A stretch of 64,000 nt of DNA from Halolamina pelagica (GTDB lineage: Archaea; Halobacteriota; Halobacteria; Halobacteriales; Haloferacaceae): NCBI RefSeq assembly GCF_001307315.1, contig NZ_LGUC01000001.1:434001-498000 (forward strand), read 5' to 3'. The stretch's first letter is position 1; each line of letters begins with the position of its first letter. A program made the translations under genes and the position numbers. Shown here piece after piece: positions 47,686 through 59,647 of the stretch. The notes beneath the pieces were generated by a model that worked only from the letters and a program-made list of their open reading frames with translations, did no database searches and was not told the DNA's origin.

Positions 47686-50257
47686 ATGACCGACAGTCCG
47701 CACAGCCGTTCGGCCGAGGCGGTGCTGGCGGACTACGACGTTTCTCCCGAGGGACTCACGTCCGCGGAGGCCCAGCGACGGCTTGCGGAGTACGGCGAGA
47801 ACGAGGTCGTTCAGACCAGCGACCGGACGCCGCTTGCGATCTTTCTCGCGCAGTTCGACAGCGTGCTCATCTGGGTGCTGCTGGCGGCGGCCGCGCTCTC
47901 GGCCTGGGCCGGCCACACCGTGGATACGGTTCTCATCGTCGTCATCGTCGTCGTGAACGGCATCTTCGGGTTCGTGCAGGACTACCGCGCCGAGCAGAGC
48001 CTCGAGGCGCTCCGTGAGCTGGCTGCGCCGACGGCGACCGTCCGGCGGGACGGAACGACCGTCGAAGCCGACGCGACCGAACTGGTCCCGGGTGACGTGA
48101 TCGAACTGGAAAGCGGGAACGTCGTCCCGGCGGACGGCCGACTGCTCGAGGACACCGACCTCGAAGTCGACGAAGCGGCGCTCACCGGCGAGAGCGCCCC
48201 GGTGTCCAAGTCGCCGGATCCCGTCGCCCCAGAGACGCCGCTCGCCGACCGCGACTGTATGGTGTTCAACAGTACGAACGTCACGCGTGGCAGGGGCGTC
48301 GTCGTCCTCACCGCGACCGGGATGGACACTGCGGTCGGATCGATCGCGCGAGAGCTCGCGGCGACCGAGGAGACGCGGACGCCGCTGCAGGCCGAACTCG
48401 ACGAACTCGGCCGTCGGCTCGGGGTCGGCGTGGCCGTCCTCGCCGCGCTCGTGATCCCGCTGTTGCTCGTGCAGGGCACACCCGCGGTCGAAGCGGGGCT
48501 CACAGCGGTGTCGCTGGCCGTCGCGGCGATCCCCGAGGGGTTGCCGGCAGTGGTGACGCTGACGCTCGCACTCGGGGTCCGGACGATGGCGGCGGAGAAC
48601 GCGCTCGTTCGCCGGCTCCCTGCCGTCGAGGCGCTCGGGTCGGTCGACGTGATCTGCACCGACAAGACCGGGACGCTCACCGAAGGGCAGATGTCGGTCA
48701 GCAGGATCTGGGTGCACGATACGGTCGTCGACCCCGGCGACGAGCCGCCGTCCGACCGGGTCGACCTCCTGCTACGGGCGGGGGCGCTCTGTAACGACGC
48801 GACCGCCGAGACGGGCGACCCGACCGAGCAAGCGCTGGTCGACGCGGCCGAAACCCACGGGATCGACGTTGGGGCGCTCCGCGAGTCGCAGCCTCGGACC
48901 GACGAGGTCCCGTTCTCTTCCGACCGCAAGTGGATGGGCACCGTCCACGGCGACGTGGGGTACGTCAAAGGGGCCCCGGCGGTCGTCCTCTCGAAGGCCT
49001 CTCGCGTGCTCACCGAGGATGGACCGGCCGATCTCGATCCCGGCCTGTGCGAGCGCGTCAACGACCGGGTCGAGGCGTTCGCCGACGACGCGCTCCGCGT
49101 GCTCGCGATCGCGTACGCGCCAGACTCGACACGGGTCGCGGACGATCTGGTGTTCGTCGGCCTCGTCGGGATGATCGACCCGGCGCGCCCGGAGGTCGCG
49201 GACGCGCTCGCGGCGACCGACCGAGCCGGGATCGACGTGAAGATGATCACCGGCGACAACGTCCGCACGGCCGCCGCGATCGCGGAGACACTCGGTATGG
49301 GGCGGGCGGTGATGGAAGGACGCGAACTCGACACGCTGGACGACGATGAACTGCGTGAACGGGTCGAAGCCGTCGACGTGTTCGCCCGTACCGCCCCCGA
49401 ACACAAGGTGCGCATCCTGCAGGCGCTCAAGGACACCGGCCACGTCGTCGCGATGACTGGCGACGGCGTCAACGACGCGCCGGCGTTGAAGAACGCGGAC
49501 GTGGGCGTCGCCATGGGGCGCCGCGGGACGGACGTGGCCAAACACGCCAGCGACGTCGTGCTGCTCGACGACAACTACGCGACCATCGAGCGGGCGGTCG
49601 AGCGCGGGCGGGCCATCTTCGACAACCTCTGGAAGTTCGTCGCCTTCCTGCTCAGCGCGAACCTGGCAGAGGTCGCGCTCGTGTTCCTGGCCTCGCTGTA
49701 CGGCTACCTCGTGCTCCCGGCGGTCCAACTGCTGTGGATCAACCTCCTCACCGACGGGCTGCCCGCGCTGGCGCTGGGTGCGGACCCAAAATCCGGCGAC
49801 GTGATGGAGCGGCCGCCGCGTGACCCCGACGGGGGATCGTCGATCGGTCCATGCTCGGCTTCGTCGGCGGGGCCGGGGCGATCACTACCGTCCTCATGCT
49901 CGGGCTGCTGTTCTACGCGCTCGACGGCGCGGCCGCGATGACGCCGTACGCGATGACGATGGTGTTCACGGGCTTCGTCGTCCTCGAGTTCGAGAAGCTG
50001 TACGTCGTCCGGTGGCTCCGCGAGACACCGACGCGCTCGAACCGCTGGCTCGCGCTCGCAGTCGGCGGGTCCGTGGCGCTCCAGCTCGCCGTGTTGTACA
50101 CGCCGCTGAAACAGTACTTCGGGACGGTCTCGCTCGGCCTCGCTGACTGGGGGTCATCGCCACCGTGCTCGCGATCGGACTCCCCGGCTATCTCGCGGTC
50201 GTGTACGCGATCCGCCGGTACCTCCCCCGGAGCGACCACGCCGAGCGGGACGGCTGA
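47686..50257 (+). CDS. P-type cation-transporting ATPase (P2 group), two apparent frameshifts
   Basis: The protein has the N-terminal cation ATPase domain (about 1-70) and first membrane helices. The A-domain TGES motif is in [12 protein letters not shown], helix M4 has [18 protein letters not shown], the phosphorylation motif is in [14 protein letters not shown], and the hinge [21 protein letters not shown] comes before the C-terminal membrane helices. The PEGLP motif fits Ca2+/Na+/K+-type P2 ATPases; the ion is not decidable. Breaks at G runs 49831-49835 and 50149-50153, each repaired by one G, give about 857 residues ending [12 protein letters not shown] 47686 was chosen over GTG 47683. 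Confidence 0.93.
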
Positions 50258-50302
50258 GCCCGGGGGAGATCGCGCTTCTGGTCGGCGGATTACGCGACGG
50301 CG

Positions 50303-50752
50303 CTACGACTCCACGTCGGTTTTCACGACCAGCGCGGGCCGACTCGTCAGGCGGAGCACGCGATCGGTGACGCTTCCGAGCAGCGCGCGGTACTCGTCGG
50401 GACGGCGTTTCGTCCCGAGCACGAGCAGGTCGGCGTCCTCGTCGTCGGCGTAGTCGACGATCGCGTCCGAGGGGCGGCCGTGCCGCATCGCGTCGACGAC
50501 GTCGACCCCCGCGTCGTTCGCGCGGGCTCGCAGATCCGCGATCGTCTCTTCCCCGTGTTCCTCGAGTCCGTGTTCCGGGCCTTCGGCCTCGTCGACGTAC
50601 TCGTCGCCGCTGTAGGCGTTGTAGACGTTCTCGTCGACCACGTACAGGACGTGGAGCTCGGCGTCGTGGGCCGCAGCGAGATCGAGCGCGTGGGATTCGG
50701 CGTCGGTGGAGGCGGCGGTACCGTCGGTCGACAGCAGGATCCGATCGTACAT
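50303..50752 (-). CDS. Universal stress protein (UspA family)
   Basis: The 149-residue single Usp domain begins MYDRILLSTDGTAASTDAES. The nucleotide-binding C-terminal segment is DLLVLGTKRRPDEYRALLGSVTDRVLRLTSRPALVVK, a variant of the G-2x-G-9x-G(S/T) motif in which the second Gly is not clear, so ATP binding is uncertain. It is convergent with the P-type ATPase gene. Such proteins are abundant in haloarchaea and often sit next to transporters. Confidence 0.9.
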   Translation of the reverse strand: MYDRILLSTDGTAASTDAESHALDLAAAHDAELHVLYVVDENVYNAYSGDEYVDEAEGPEHGLEEHGEETIADLRARANDAGVDVVDAMRHGRPSDAIVDYADDEDADLLVLGTKRRPDEYRALLGSVTDRVLRLTSRPALVVKTDVES

Positions 50753-50859
50753 TCGTCAGGATATCGGGGTGGCAGCTACAAAAATCACCACGACGACCAC
50801 CGCGGTGAGTGTTTTCGAAAGAGGAACCGTTTTTACGTCGGGTGTACCACCAACAGAAC

Positions 50860-51359
50860 ATGCAACGACGCGCTGTGGCAGTCGCCGCCGCTCTCTTCCT
50901 GGTCGTGGGGGCACTGTCGCTCGGACTGGTCCTCACTGGCGAGGCGCCGGCGTTCGACGCGGGGGCCGACAACGTGTATCAGGCGGGTGACGAGTTCACC
51001 GTCGATGGCCAGACGTACACCGTTGCCGCAGTCGAGGCCACCGAGGAAAGCGGCGGCGGCCACGGTGGCGGCGGCGGCACGACGTACGAGGCGACCATCG
51101 AGTGGGATACCGAGAACGGCACCCAGAGCGCGACGGTCAGCCAGCACGGCAACGTCACGCTCTCGGGGCAGACGTTCTTCGCCCACTTCAACTCGGGCGA
51201 GGAGGTCGTCATCTCCTCGAACTTCGAGACGCTGCGGGAGTACAACACCGAGACAGCGCAGTTCGAGGAGCACACTAACGGGCTCTGGGGGTCTCGATCC
51301 TCACCGGCCTCGTGGGCATGCTCATGATCGGGATGGCCTACCTGCCGTCGCGGTACTGA
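50860..51359 (+). CDS. Membrane-anchored extracytoplasmic protein with Gly/His-rich loop, one apparent frameshift
   Basis: The protein starts MQRRAVAVAAALFLVVGALS, a signal anchor to about residue 27. An extracytoplasmic part follows with AGDEFTVDGQTYTVAAVEA, a flexible GGGHGGGGG loop (residues about 67-75), and small beta-rich segments. The frame breaks at the G run 51287-51291. One extra G gives NGLWGVSILTGLVGMLMIGM, a C-terminal membrane helix, and an end at SRY (about 166 residues). Both ends would then be membrane-anchored. A TTTTTACG box lies about 30 nt upstream of the ATG. No family was recognised. Confidence 0.65.
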
Positions 51360-51371
51360 ACGCGACCCTTC

Positions 51372-51806
51372 TCACTCCGCCGTTTCGACCAGTTCGCTCG
51401 TGAAGTAGCGATCGTAGTGGCGACGACAGCCGGGGTTGAACGCGGCCCGACAGTTCGGACACCGGTCGTCGCAGTCGAGGTACTCGGCGACGGTCAACAC
51501 GCTGCCACAGCTCCCACAGAGCACTGCGTTCGCGTCCTCGCCGACTGCTCGGTCCGCCGAGCCTACGTCTTCACCGACCGTTCGGTCCGGCGAGCCCTCA
51601 CCGACTGCTCCTTCCGGCGACCCCGACACCTCTCCCCACCGTTCGGGCTCGTGATCCGCCGCCGCAAGGTGACACTCGTAGCAGGGGTAGAACGTCCCAC
51701 AGCACGGGAACCGGATCGCGATCACGTCGCGTTCGCTGTCGTAGTGGCGACACCGCGTCTCCGGGCCGACATCGACGCCCCGGACCGCGTGGCCGTGAAC
51801 CTCCAT
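51372..51806 (-). CDS. CHY zinc-finger protein with inserted 9-residue repeats
   Basis: The 144-residue protein has the CHY pattern TRCRHYDSERDVIAIRFPCCGTFYPCYECH and, near the end, CGSCGSVLTVAEYLDCDDRCPNC with NPGCRRHYDRYF. Between the halves (residues about 59-90) three tandem repeats of the type GSPDRTVGE are inserted (GSPEGAVGE, GSPDRTVGE, GSADRAVGE), encoded by 27-bp degenerate DNA repeats at 51538-51624. CHY fingers bind zinc; the prokaryotic proteins are uncharacterised. The repeat probably forms a flexible acidic linker. Confidence 0.86.
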   Translation of the reverse strand: MEVHGHAVRGVDVGPETRCRHYDSERDVIAIRFPCCGTFYPCYECHLAAADHEPERWGEVSGSPEGAVGEGSPDRTVGEDVGSADRAVGEDANAVLCGSCGSVLTVAEYLDCDDRCPNCRAAFNPGCRRHYDRYFTSELVETAE

Positions 51807-51898
51807 ACGTCGGCTACGGACGCCCGGGGCAAGGGCGTGACGGCGACCGACGCGTCGCTGGCGGGCGTCGAAACTGGCTGAAAAAGCGGTGCCGTCCG

Positions 51899-52486
51899 TT
51901 AGGGTGCTTCGCCCGTCTCGAGGGTGAAGTCGTCACGCGGGTAGGCGACGCAGGTCAGCGTGTACCCCTCGTCGATCTCGTCGCCGGAGAGCATCTCCTG
52001 GTTGTCGTGTTCGACGAAGTCCTCGCTCGGACCGTCGGTGATGTGGCCCGCACAGGAGACACACTGGCCCTGCCGGCAGGCGTAGGGCAGGTCGAATCCT
52101 TCGTCCTCGCCGGAGTCGAGGATGGGCTGGTTGTTCGGGAGTTCGACGGTCTCGCCCTGCTTGGCGAACTCCACCTCGAAGTACTCCACCTCGTCCTCGG
52201 GGATGTCGCCCGGGCCGGAGCCGCCCTGGGTGGTTTCGCCTTCGAGTTCACCCTCCTCGGCGGCCTCCCCGCCGACCGCGGCCGCGGGCGCGGCGCCGCC
52301 GCCACCGATCGATCGGTTGTACGGCTCCGGGAAGTCCGTCTCGGGCACGCTCGCGGCCCGGCGTTCGAGCACCTCCTCGGAGATATCCGGGGCGGACTCC
52401 CACTCCGTTCCACGAACGTAGTGGAAAACCGCGATTGCCCCGCTGAGGACGACGGCGAGACCCAGCGCGGTCGTGTTCACAGCCAT
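51899..52486 (-). CDS. Membrane-anchored 2Fe-2S ferredoxin
   Basis: The 195-residue protein has one N-terminal helix (MAVNTTALGLAVVLSGAIAVF), a long Gly/Ala/Glu-rich linker (residues about 60-100), and a C-terminal plant-type ferredoxin domain. Cluster ligands are in YACRQGQCVSCAGHI and, further on, YTLTCVAYP, giving C-x4-C-x2-C...C. It probably carries electrons next to the membrane. It is divergent from nothing nearby and follows the ligase gene on the same strand, 61 nt away. Confidence 0.88.
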   Translation of the reverse strand: MAVNTTALGLAVVLSGAIAVFHYVRGTEWESAPDISEEVLERRAASVPETDFPEPYNRSIGGGGAAPAAAVGGEAAEEGELEGETTQGGSGPGDIPEDEVEYFEVEFAKQGETVELPNNQPILDSGEDEGFDLPYACRQGQCVSCAGHITDGPSEDFVEHDNQEMLSGDEIDEGYTLTCVAYPRDDFTLETGEAP

Positions 52487-52547
52487 ATTCCGAACATTGA
52501 GTGCCCGGGTTAAGGTGGTTGTGATTCCGCGCGTCGGCTGCCGCCGT

Positions 52548-54758
<2,211 letters not shown>

Positions 54759-55427
54759 CTACTCGCTGTTGGCGATCTCGCGGATTCGCTCGCTGCCCGC
54801 GTCGACGTGGCCGCCGTGGAAGCAGACGGTGTGTGACACGTCGAGTTCGCCCAGCAGCGCGACCGACTCCATCGCCTGGTCCATTTCCAGGGTGTGCTGG
54901 GCTGCGGGGCCCTGCAGTTCGCCGTCGGCGGCGGTCAGCGCGTCGCCGGCGATGAGCAGCTGCTCCTCGGGCAGGTGGAACGAGGAGTGCCCGCGCGTGT
55001 GGCCGAACGTCTCGACCAGCTCGATCGGGCCGGCGAGCGTGCTGAACCCGACGCCGTCGATTAGCTCGACGTCGACGCGAGCCGGCGGGTAGCGCTCGGC
55101 GTCGGATTTCTCCGGGAACTCTCGGCCGTCGACGTACGGCGCCTCGGCCCAGTGGGCGAACGTCGGCGCGCCCGTCCGCTCCTGGATCGTCGCGAGCGCG
55201 CCCGCGTGGTCGCCGTCGTGGTGGGTGAGGACGACGAACCGCACGTCGTCGAAGCCGAACCCGTGCTCGGCCAGCGCCTCCTCCAGCGCGTCGGCGTGGC
55301 CGGGTAGCGTCGTGTCGAACAGGATCAGGCCCGTCTCGGTCTCGACGGCCGTCGGCGTGAACGTCCGTTCGGCGCCGTCGAGTTCGAGCGTCACTGGGAG
55401 GCTGTAGACGTGGTCAGTGAGTTCCAT
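54759..55427 (-). CDS. Metallo-beta-lactamase fold hydrolase
   Basis: The 222-residue protein has the HxHxDH-type site as FVVLTHHDGDHAGAL (residues about 62-76), a second His in TFGHTRGHSSFHLPEEQ, Asp in LLIAGDALTAADGEL, and a C-terminal His in HTVCFHGGHVD. It fits the glyoxalase II/MBL hydrolase group. The substrate is not assigned. It lies between the ligase and RIO2 genes on the same strand. Confidence 0.9.
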   Translation of the reverse strand: MELTDHVYSLPVTLELDGAERTFTPTAVETETGLILFDTTLPGHADALEEALAEHGFGFDDVRFVVLTHHDGDHAGALATIQERTGAPTFAHWAEAPYVDGREFPEKSDAERYPPARVDVELIDGVGFSTLAGPIELVETFGHTRGHSSFHLPEEQLLIAGDALTAADGELQGPAAQHTLEMDQAMESVALLGELDVSHTVCFHGGHVDAGSERIREIANSE

Positions 55428-55497
55428 GGGCTGGCGTAGGGGCTCCGGGGTCGTAGAACTGACGGCGGCGAGCCGACTGCGGTGCCGGCGGCGGCAG

Positions 55498-56411
55498 CTA
55501 CTCCGCCGCGAACGCCGCGACGCTGCCGAACTCCCCGTCGGCGATCGCCGCAGCGAGCGCTCGATACCCCACGTCGTCGGGCATCTCCTGGGGGTACTTC
55601 TGCTGGAAGAAGCTCACGACGTTCGTCACGTCGCGTTCGAGGAACTCGTCGGCGTTCTCGTGGTCGGTCGCGACCGCCTGGGGCCAGTCGAAGACGGTGA
55701 CGCCGCTCTCGGCGACGGCGACGTTGTGCTGACTCATGTCGGCGTGAACGAAGCCGGCGTCGTAGGCGTCGCGCACCTCCCGTAGGACGAGGTCACAGAC
55801 GCCGACTACCTGCTCGCTCGGGAGCGACGCGCGCTCGAGCTCGACGCCCGCGAACTTCTCCATCAGGATCGCGTGGCGGTTCTGGTCGACGGGCCGGGGA
55901 CCGACACGTCGGGGTAGAGCTCGGAGAGCACCTCGTGTTCCCGCTCGGCCGCTTTCCGGGCGGTGTAGAACCACGAGACGTGGTTGCGGTCGGCGGTGTA
56001 CTCCCGCTCCTTGTCGACTTTCCGGAACTCCGTGTAGCCTTCGCGGTGGAACTTCAGCGCCATCGGCTCGTAGGACTGCACCTCGTACACGTCGCTCTCC
56101 TTGCCGACGCCCAGCGAGGCGCCCATCCCCTCGATCGTGCCGCGCTCGGAGAACGTCCGCAGCGCGAGGCAGTCGTACCCCTCGAAGGTGAGGCGGTATC
56201 CCTCGTACTGGATCGTCTTGCGCTCGATCAGCTCCCGGTCGGCACACCGGTCGATCCGGTAGTCGACCTCCTCGGCAGTCATGTCGGCGTACTCGGGGAG
56301 CTTCTCGCGCTGGACCCACTCCGAGAAGCGCATCCCCTGTTCGAGCCCGGAGAGGAGGTAGAAGTCCTCGGGTTCGAGCTCGGCCATCACGCTCGCGACG
56401 TTGCCGACCAT
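55498..56411 (-). CDS. rio2: RIO2-type serine/threonine kinase, one apparent frameshift
   Basis: RIO2 acts in late small-ribosomal-subunit maturation. The protein has an N-terminal winged helix (FYLLSGLEQGMRFSEWVQRE onward), an ATP-loop SLGVGKESDVYEVQSYEPMA, catalytic HADMSQHNVAVAE and metal motif VFDWPQAV. The frame breaks at the plus-strand G run 55896-55899. One extra base joins PDVSVP to RPVDQNRHAILMEKF and gives about 304 residues, normal length. The start at 56409-56411 follows the family N-terminus; longer frames upstream overlap the lipoate ligase promoter. Confidence 0.92.
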
Positions 56412-56535
56412 ACCGGTGATGGGTGTTCCGTGCGAAAAAGGGTGCCGCGTTGGCCGTCGCCGCCCGCGCCCGCCTGCGGCCACACGGGAGCGCCCCACCG
56501 CAACCGCTTTTCGGCCTGCCCACGCACCACCACCA

Positions 56536-57354
56536 ATGACCGACCACGCCGACCGGGAGTGGCGCCTGATCCGCGAGGAGGCCCGTCCCGGCCCGCTCCA
56601 GATGGCGCTGGACGAGGTGGCCGCCGAGACCGCCGCTGCCGGGGGCCCGCGCACGGTCCGCGTCTACCGCTGGGACCCCTCCTGCCTCTCGATGGGGTAC
56701 GGGCAGGCCGTCGACACCGTCGACTGGGAGCACTGCGAGGCTGCTGGGGTCGACGTGACCCGCCGACAGACCGGCGGCGGCGGCATCTACCACGACAACG
56801 AGGGCGACATCGCCTACTCCATCGCCGCGCCCGCGGCCGAACTCCCGGGCGAACTCATCGAGAGCTACCACGAGCTCTGCCCGCCGATCTTGGACGCCTT
56901 CGCCCGGCTGGGCGTCGACGCCGACTTCGTCGACGCGGAGCGCCCGCCGATCTATCAGCCGGCCTGCTACCTCCGCGGGCTCCACCCGGCTCACGACGTC
57001 GTGAGTGACGGCGGCGCCGGCCGGAAGCTGGCAGGCAACGCCCAGTACCGCCGGAAGGACGCCGTGATCCAGCACGGCTCGATCACGTACGACGCTCGGC
57101 CCGAGGCGCACCTCGCGGTGTTCGCGGACCCGGAGGTGAGCCCAGAGGAGTTCTCGGAACGCGTCGCGGGGATCACCGACATCGTCGACGCCAGCCGCGC
57201 GGAAGCTGTCGACGCCTTCGAGACGGCGCTCCAGGAGTGGGCCGACGCCGAGGAGGGGTCGTGGACCGACGCGGAACTCGGTCGCGCCGAGGAGATCGCC
57301 GACGCGAAGTACCGTCGCGACGCCTGGGTCAGGGAGCGCGACGCTGAGCGGTAG
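56536..57354 (+). CDS. lplA: Lipoate-protein ligase A family protein
   Basis: The 272-residue protein has the biotin/lipoate ligase fold. RVYRWDPSCLSMGYGQ and TRRQTGGGGIYHDNEGDIAYSIA form the lipoate-binding loop. The catalytic Lys is in AGRKLAGNAQYRRKDAVIQHGSI. It attaches lipoate or a related acyl group to E2 or GcvH proteins. Some archaeal ligases need a separate C-terminal-type partner (LplB), so activity alone is uncertain. The ATG at 56536 was chosen from the start of the family domain. Confidence 0.88.
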   Translation: MTDHADREWRLIREEARPGPLQMALDEVAAETAAAGGPRTVRVYRWDPSCLSMGYGQAVDTVDWEHCEAAGVDVTRRQTGGGGIYHDNEGDIAYSIAAPAAELPGELIESYHELCPPILDAFARLGVDADFVDAERPPIYQPACYLRGLHPAHDVVSDGGAGRKLAGNAQYRRKDAVIQHGSITYDARPEAHLAVFADPEVSPEEFSERVAGITDIVDASRAEAVDAFETALQEWADAEEGSWTDAELGRAEEIADAKYRRDAWVRERDAER

Positions 57355-57401
57355 TTTCGGCGACCCGACCTTTTTGCCGCCGGCGTTCACCGTGTCGACT
57401 G

Positions 57402-58643
57402 ATGCCAACGCCGAGTCCTCCGGTCGACGACCTTCGTGACGCCGCCGTCCCGCTGGACGGCACCGACCCCGAAACTCCGATCGACACCGCTGCAGCCGAC
57501 AGCCTTCGGGACCTGTTCGCCGACGCCTCCCTCGTCGGACTCGGTGAAACGTCACACGGCGCGCGGGCACAGTTCCGCCTGAAGCATCGGTTGATCCGCT
57601 TCCTGGTCGCGGACGTGGGGAGCCGGGCGTTCGCGCTGGAGGTCGACCCCAACTGGGCCCGGGCGGTTGACGACTACGTCGCCGGCGGGGAGACGGACAT
57701 CGAGGCGCTGCTCCAGCACGCTCGGATCAGTTGGCCCTGGAAGACGGGGGAACTGATCGACCTGTTCGACTGGATGCGGGCGTTCAACGACGGCCGGCGG
57801 GCCGAGGACCGACTCCGGGTGTACGGCTTCGACACCAGTACGTTCGACCGCGTGGCCGACGCGCTCTCGACGTTCCTCGACAGCGTCGACGCCGACGTGC
57901 CCGCGGTTCGCGATCGGCTCGACACCCTCGGCGGCGAGGACGAGGATGCCGCCCTCACGGCGGCGGAGTGGCTGGTCGACACGCTTCCACCGCTGTTCGA
58001 GGAGCACGGGGACGAGTGGGCCACGCGGTGCTCCGACCGGGCGCTCGCGTTCGCGCGACGGCAGCCGACGTTGCTCGCACAGACTGTTGATCTCACCACG
58101 GCCGACGGGGCAGACCAGTTCACGATCCGTGACGAAGCGATGGCCGCGAACGCGTCGTGGCTCGTCGACGACGCCGGTACGGAGCGGGCGGTGCTCTGGG
58201 CCCACAACGTCCACATTGCCCGAGATGAGCTGTCCGGTGGGGTGCTGGGCTTCTCCGGGCGAACGATGGGTGACCAGCTCGCGGCGAAGTGGGGCGACGA
58301 CTACGTCCCGATCGGTATCGGACTCGGCAGCGGCGAGTATCTCGCGATGGACGCCGAGACGATGGGGCCGACGATGCCGACGGTTCCGGAGCCGCCCGCA
58401 GGCTCGATCCCGGACGCGTTCTCGCGAATCGACGTGGCGACGCCGTTCGTCTCGACGGCAGCGCTTCACGAGCGGTCACCGGTCGCCGACTGGCTCGCCG
58501 CCGAGCCGCGGCGCCACCGCATCAGCGGGATGGTCGAGGACGGCGAGTCGCTGACGTACGCCGCGTCGGATCTCTCCGAGTTCGACGGCTTCGCGTTCGT
58601 GGAGACGACGGAGCCAACCCACCACCTCGGACTCGACGGCTGA
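57402..58643 (+). CDS. Erythromycin esterase-like protein
   Basis: The 413-residue protein has the family opening [25 protein letters not shown] with the conserved Glu-x-x-His. [20 protein letters not shown] follows, then [23 protein letters not shown] and [13 protein letters not shown], with the catalytic-site His pair. [21 protein letters not shown] lies further on. The wider family includes Ere macrolide esterases and succinoglycan-biosynthesis-type proteins; in haloarchaea no macrolide role is expected. The frame is intact. Confidence 0.88.
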   Translation: MPTPSPPVDDLRDAAVPLDGTDPETPIDTAAADSLRDLFADASLVGLGETSHGARAQFRLKHRLIRFLVADVGSRAFALEVDPNWARAVDDYVAGGETDIEALLQHARISWPWKTGELIDLFDWMRAFNDGRRAEDRLRVYGFDTSTFDRVADALSTFLDSVDADVPAVRDRLDTLGGEDEDAALTAAEWLVDTLPPLFEEHGDEWATRCSDRALAFARRQPTLLAQTVDLTTADGADQFTIRDEAMAANASWLVDDAGTERAVLWAHNVHIARDELSGGVLGFSGRTMGDQLAAKWGDDYVPIGIGLGSGEYLAMDAETMGPTMPTVPEPPAGSIPDAFSRIDVATPFVSTAALHERSPVADWLAAEPRRHRISGMVEDGESLTYAASDLSEFDGFAFVETTEPTHHLGLDG

Positions 58644-58744
58644 GCGCGGGCCGCCGCGGACTTTCCGTCGACCCCCGATTGCCGCTCGGAGGCCGTATCA
58701 CCCGCCTTCGAACACTTTTTGCCGGTCGCTTGCGGACTCAGCGT

Positions 58745-59575
58745 ATGCTCAAAATCGGGGCGCACGTCTCTATCGCGGGCGGGGTCGACAACGCGGTGGA
58801 GCGACAGCTCGAGATCGACGGCAACTGCGGGCAGGTGTTCACCCACTCGCCGCAGGTCTGGGACCACGGCGAGATTACCGACGAGGAAGCCACCCAGTTC
58901 CGTGAGGGGACCGACGAGGCGCTCGCGGGGCCGTGGGTGATCCACTCCTCCTACCTCGTGAACCTCTGTACGCCCAAGGAGGACCTCCGGGCGAAGAGCC
59001 GCGACTCGATGCAGCAGGAGGTCGACGCGGCCGCCACGCTCGATATCGACTACGTGAACGTCCACCTCGGCGCCCACACCGGCGCCGGCGTTGAGGGCGG
59101 CATCGAGAACGCGGCCGGCGTGATCGACTCGCTGGACGTGCCCGACGACGTGACGGTGCTCGTCGAGAGCGACGCCGGCAGCGGCACCAAGCTCGGCGGC
59201 CAGTTCGAACACCTCGCCAGCGTCATCGACCAGACCGACGAGGAGATCGGCGTCTGTCTCGACACCGCCCACATGTTCGCGGCGGGCTACGACCTCTCGA
59301 CCCCCGAGGCCGTCGACGAGACCGTCGCGGAGTTCGACGACGTGGTCGGCACCGAGTACCTCCACTGCATCCACCTCAACGACTCGAAGCACGCCTGCGG
59401 GACGAACAAGGACGAACACGCCCACATCGGCGACGGCCACATCGGCGACGACGGGATGGCCCGGATCATCAACCATCCCGAGTGGCGCGACCAGCCGTTC
59501 GTGCTGGAGACGCCGACCGAGGACGGCCGGAGCTTCGCGTGGAACGTCGAACACGTTCGGGAGCTTCGGGAGTAG
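58745..59575 (+). CDS. nfo: Endonuclease IV (AP endonuclease)
   Basis: The 276-residue TIM-barrel enzyme cuts at abasic sites in base-excision repair. Metal-site motifs are [28 protein letters not shown] (His), [15 protein letters not shown] (Glu), [15 protein letters not shown] (Asp-His), [26 protein letters not shown] (His, Asp, His), and a last Glu in [21 protein letters not shown] box about 30 nt upstream of the ATG fits a leaderless start. The frame is intact. Confidence 0.95.
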   Translation: MLKIGAHVSIAGGVDNAVERQLEIDGNCGQVFTHSPQVWDHGEITDEEATQFREGTDEALAGPWVIHSSYLVNLCTPKEDLRAKSRDSMQQEVDAAATLDIDYVNVHLGAHTGAGVEGGIENAAGVIDSLDVPDDVTVLVESDAGSGTKLGGQFEHLASVIDQTDEEIGVCLDTAHMFAAGYDLSTPEAVDETVAEFDDVVGTEYLHCIHLNDSKHACGTNKDEHAHIGDGHIGDDGMARIINHPEWRDQPFVLETPTEDGRSFAWNVEHVRELRE

Positions 59576-59578
59576 GCT

Positions 59579-59619
59579 GTTACTCACTCAGTAACACATA
59601 TAGGTGTCAACCGACACCT
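59579..59619 (+). promoter_or_regulatory. Promoter with two inverted repeats upstream of the 656-aa protein
   Basis: GTTACT-CACTC-AGTAAC (59579-59595) is a 6-bp inverted repeat directly after nfo. AGGTGTC-AACC-GACACCT (59602-59619) is a perfect 7-bp inverted repeat. The second starts within or right after a CATATA TATA-like box (about 59597-59602). A repressor bound there would block the promoter. The regulator is unknown. Confidence 0.5.
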
Positions 59620-59629
59620 TTCGGTAACG

Positions 59630-59647
59630 ATGAAGAGGCTCGCATGA
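59630..59647 (+). CDS. Possible five-codon upstream frame overlapping the next start
   Basis: ATG AAG AGG CTC GCA TGA encodes Met-Lys-Arg-Leu-Ala and its stop overlaps the next ATG (ATGA). The TATA-like box is about 30 nt before this first ATG, so it could be the leaderless start. The same bases also offer a GAGG Shine-Dalgarno match (59635-59638) for the ATG at 59644, so the mini-frame may be chance. Confidence 0.25.
   Translation: MKRLA

Noticed and set aside
57402-58643. Macrolide-resistance gene
   Set aside because: The erythromycin-esterase fold is broad and archaeal ribosomes are not normal macrolide targets; only the family name is supported.
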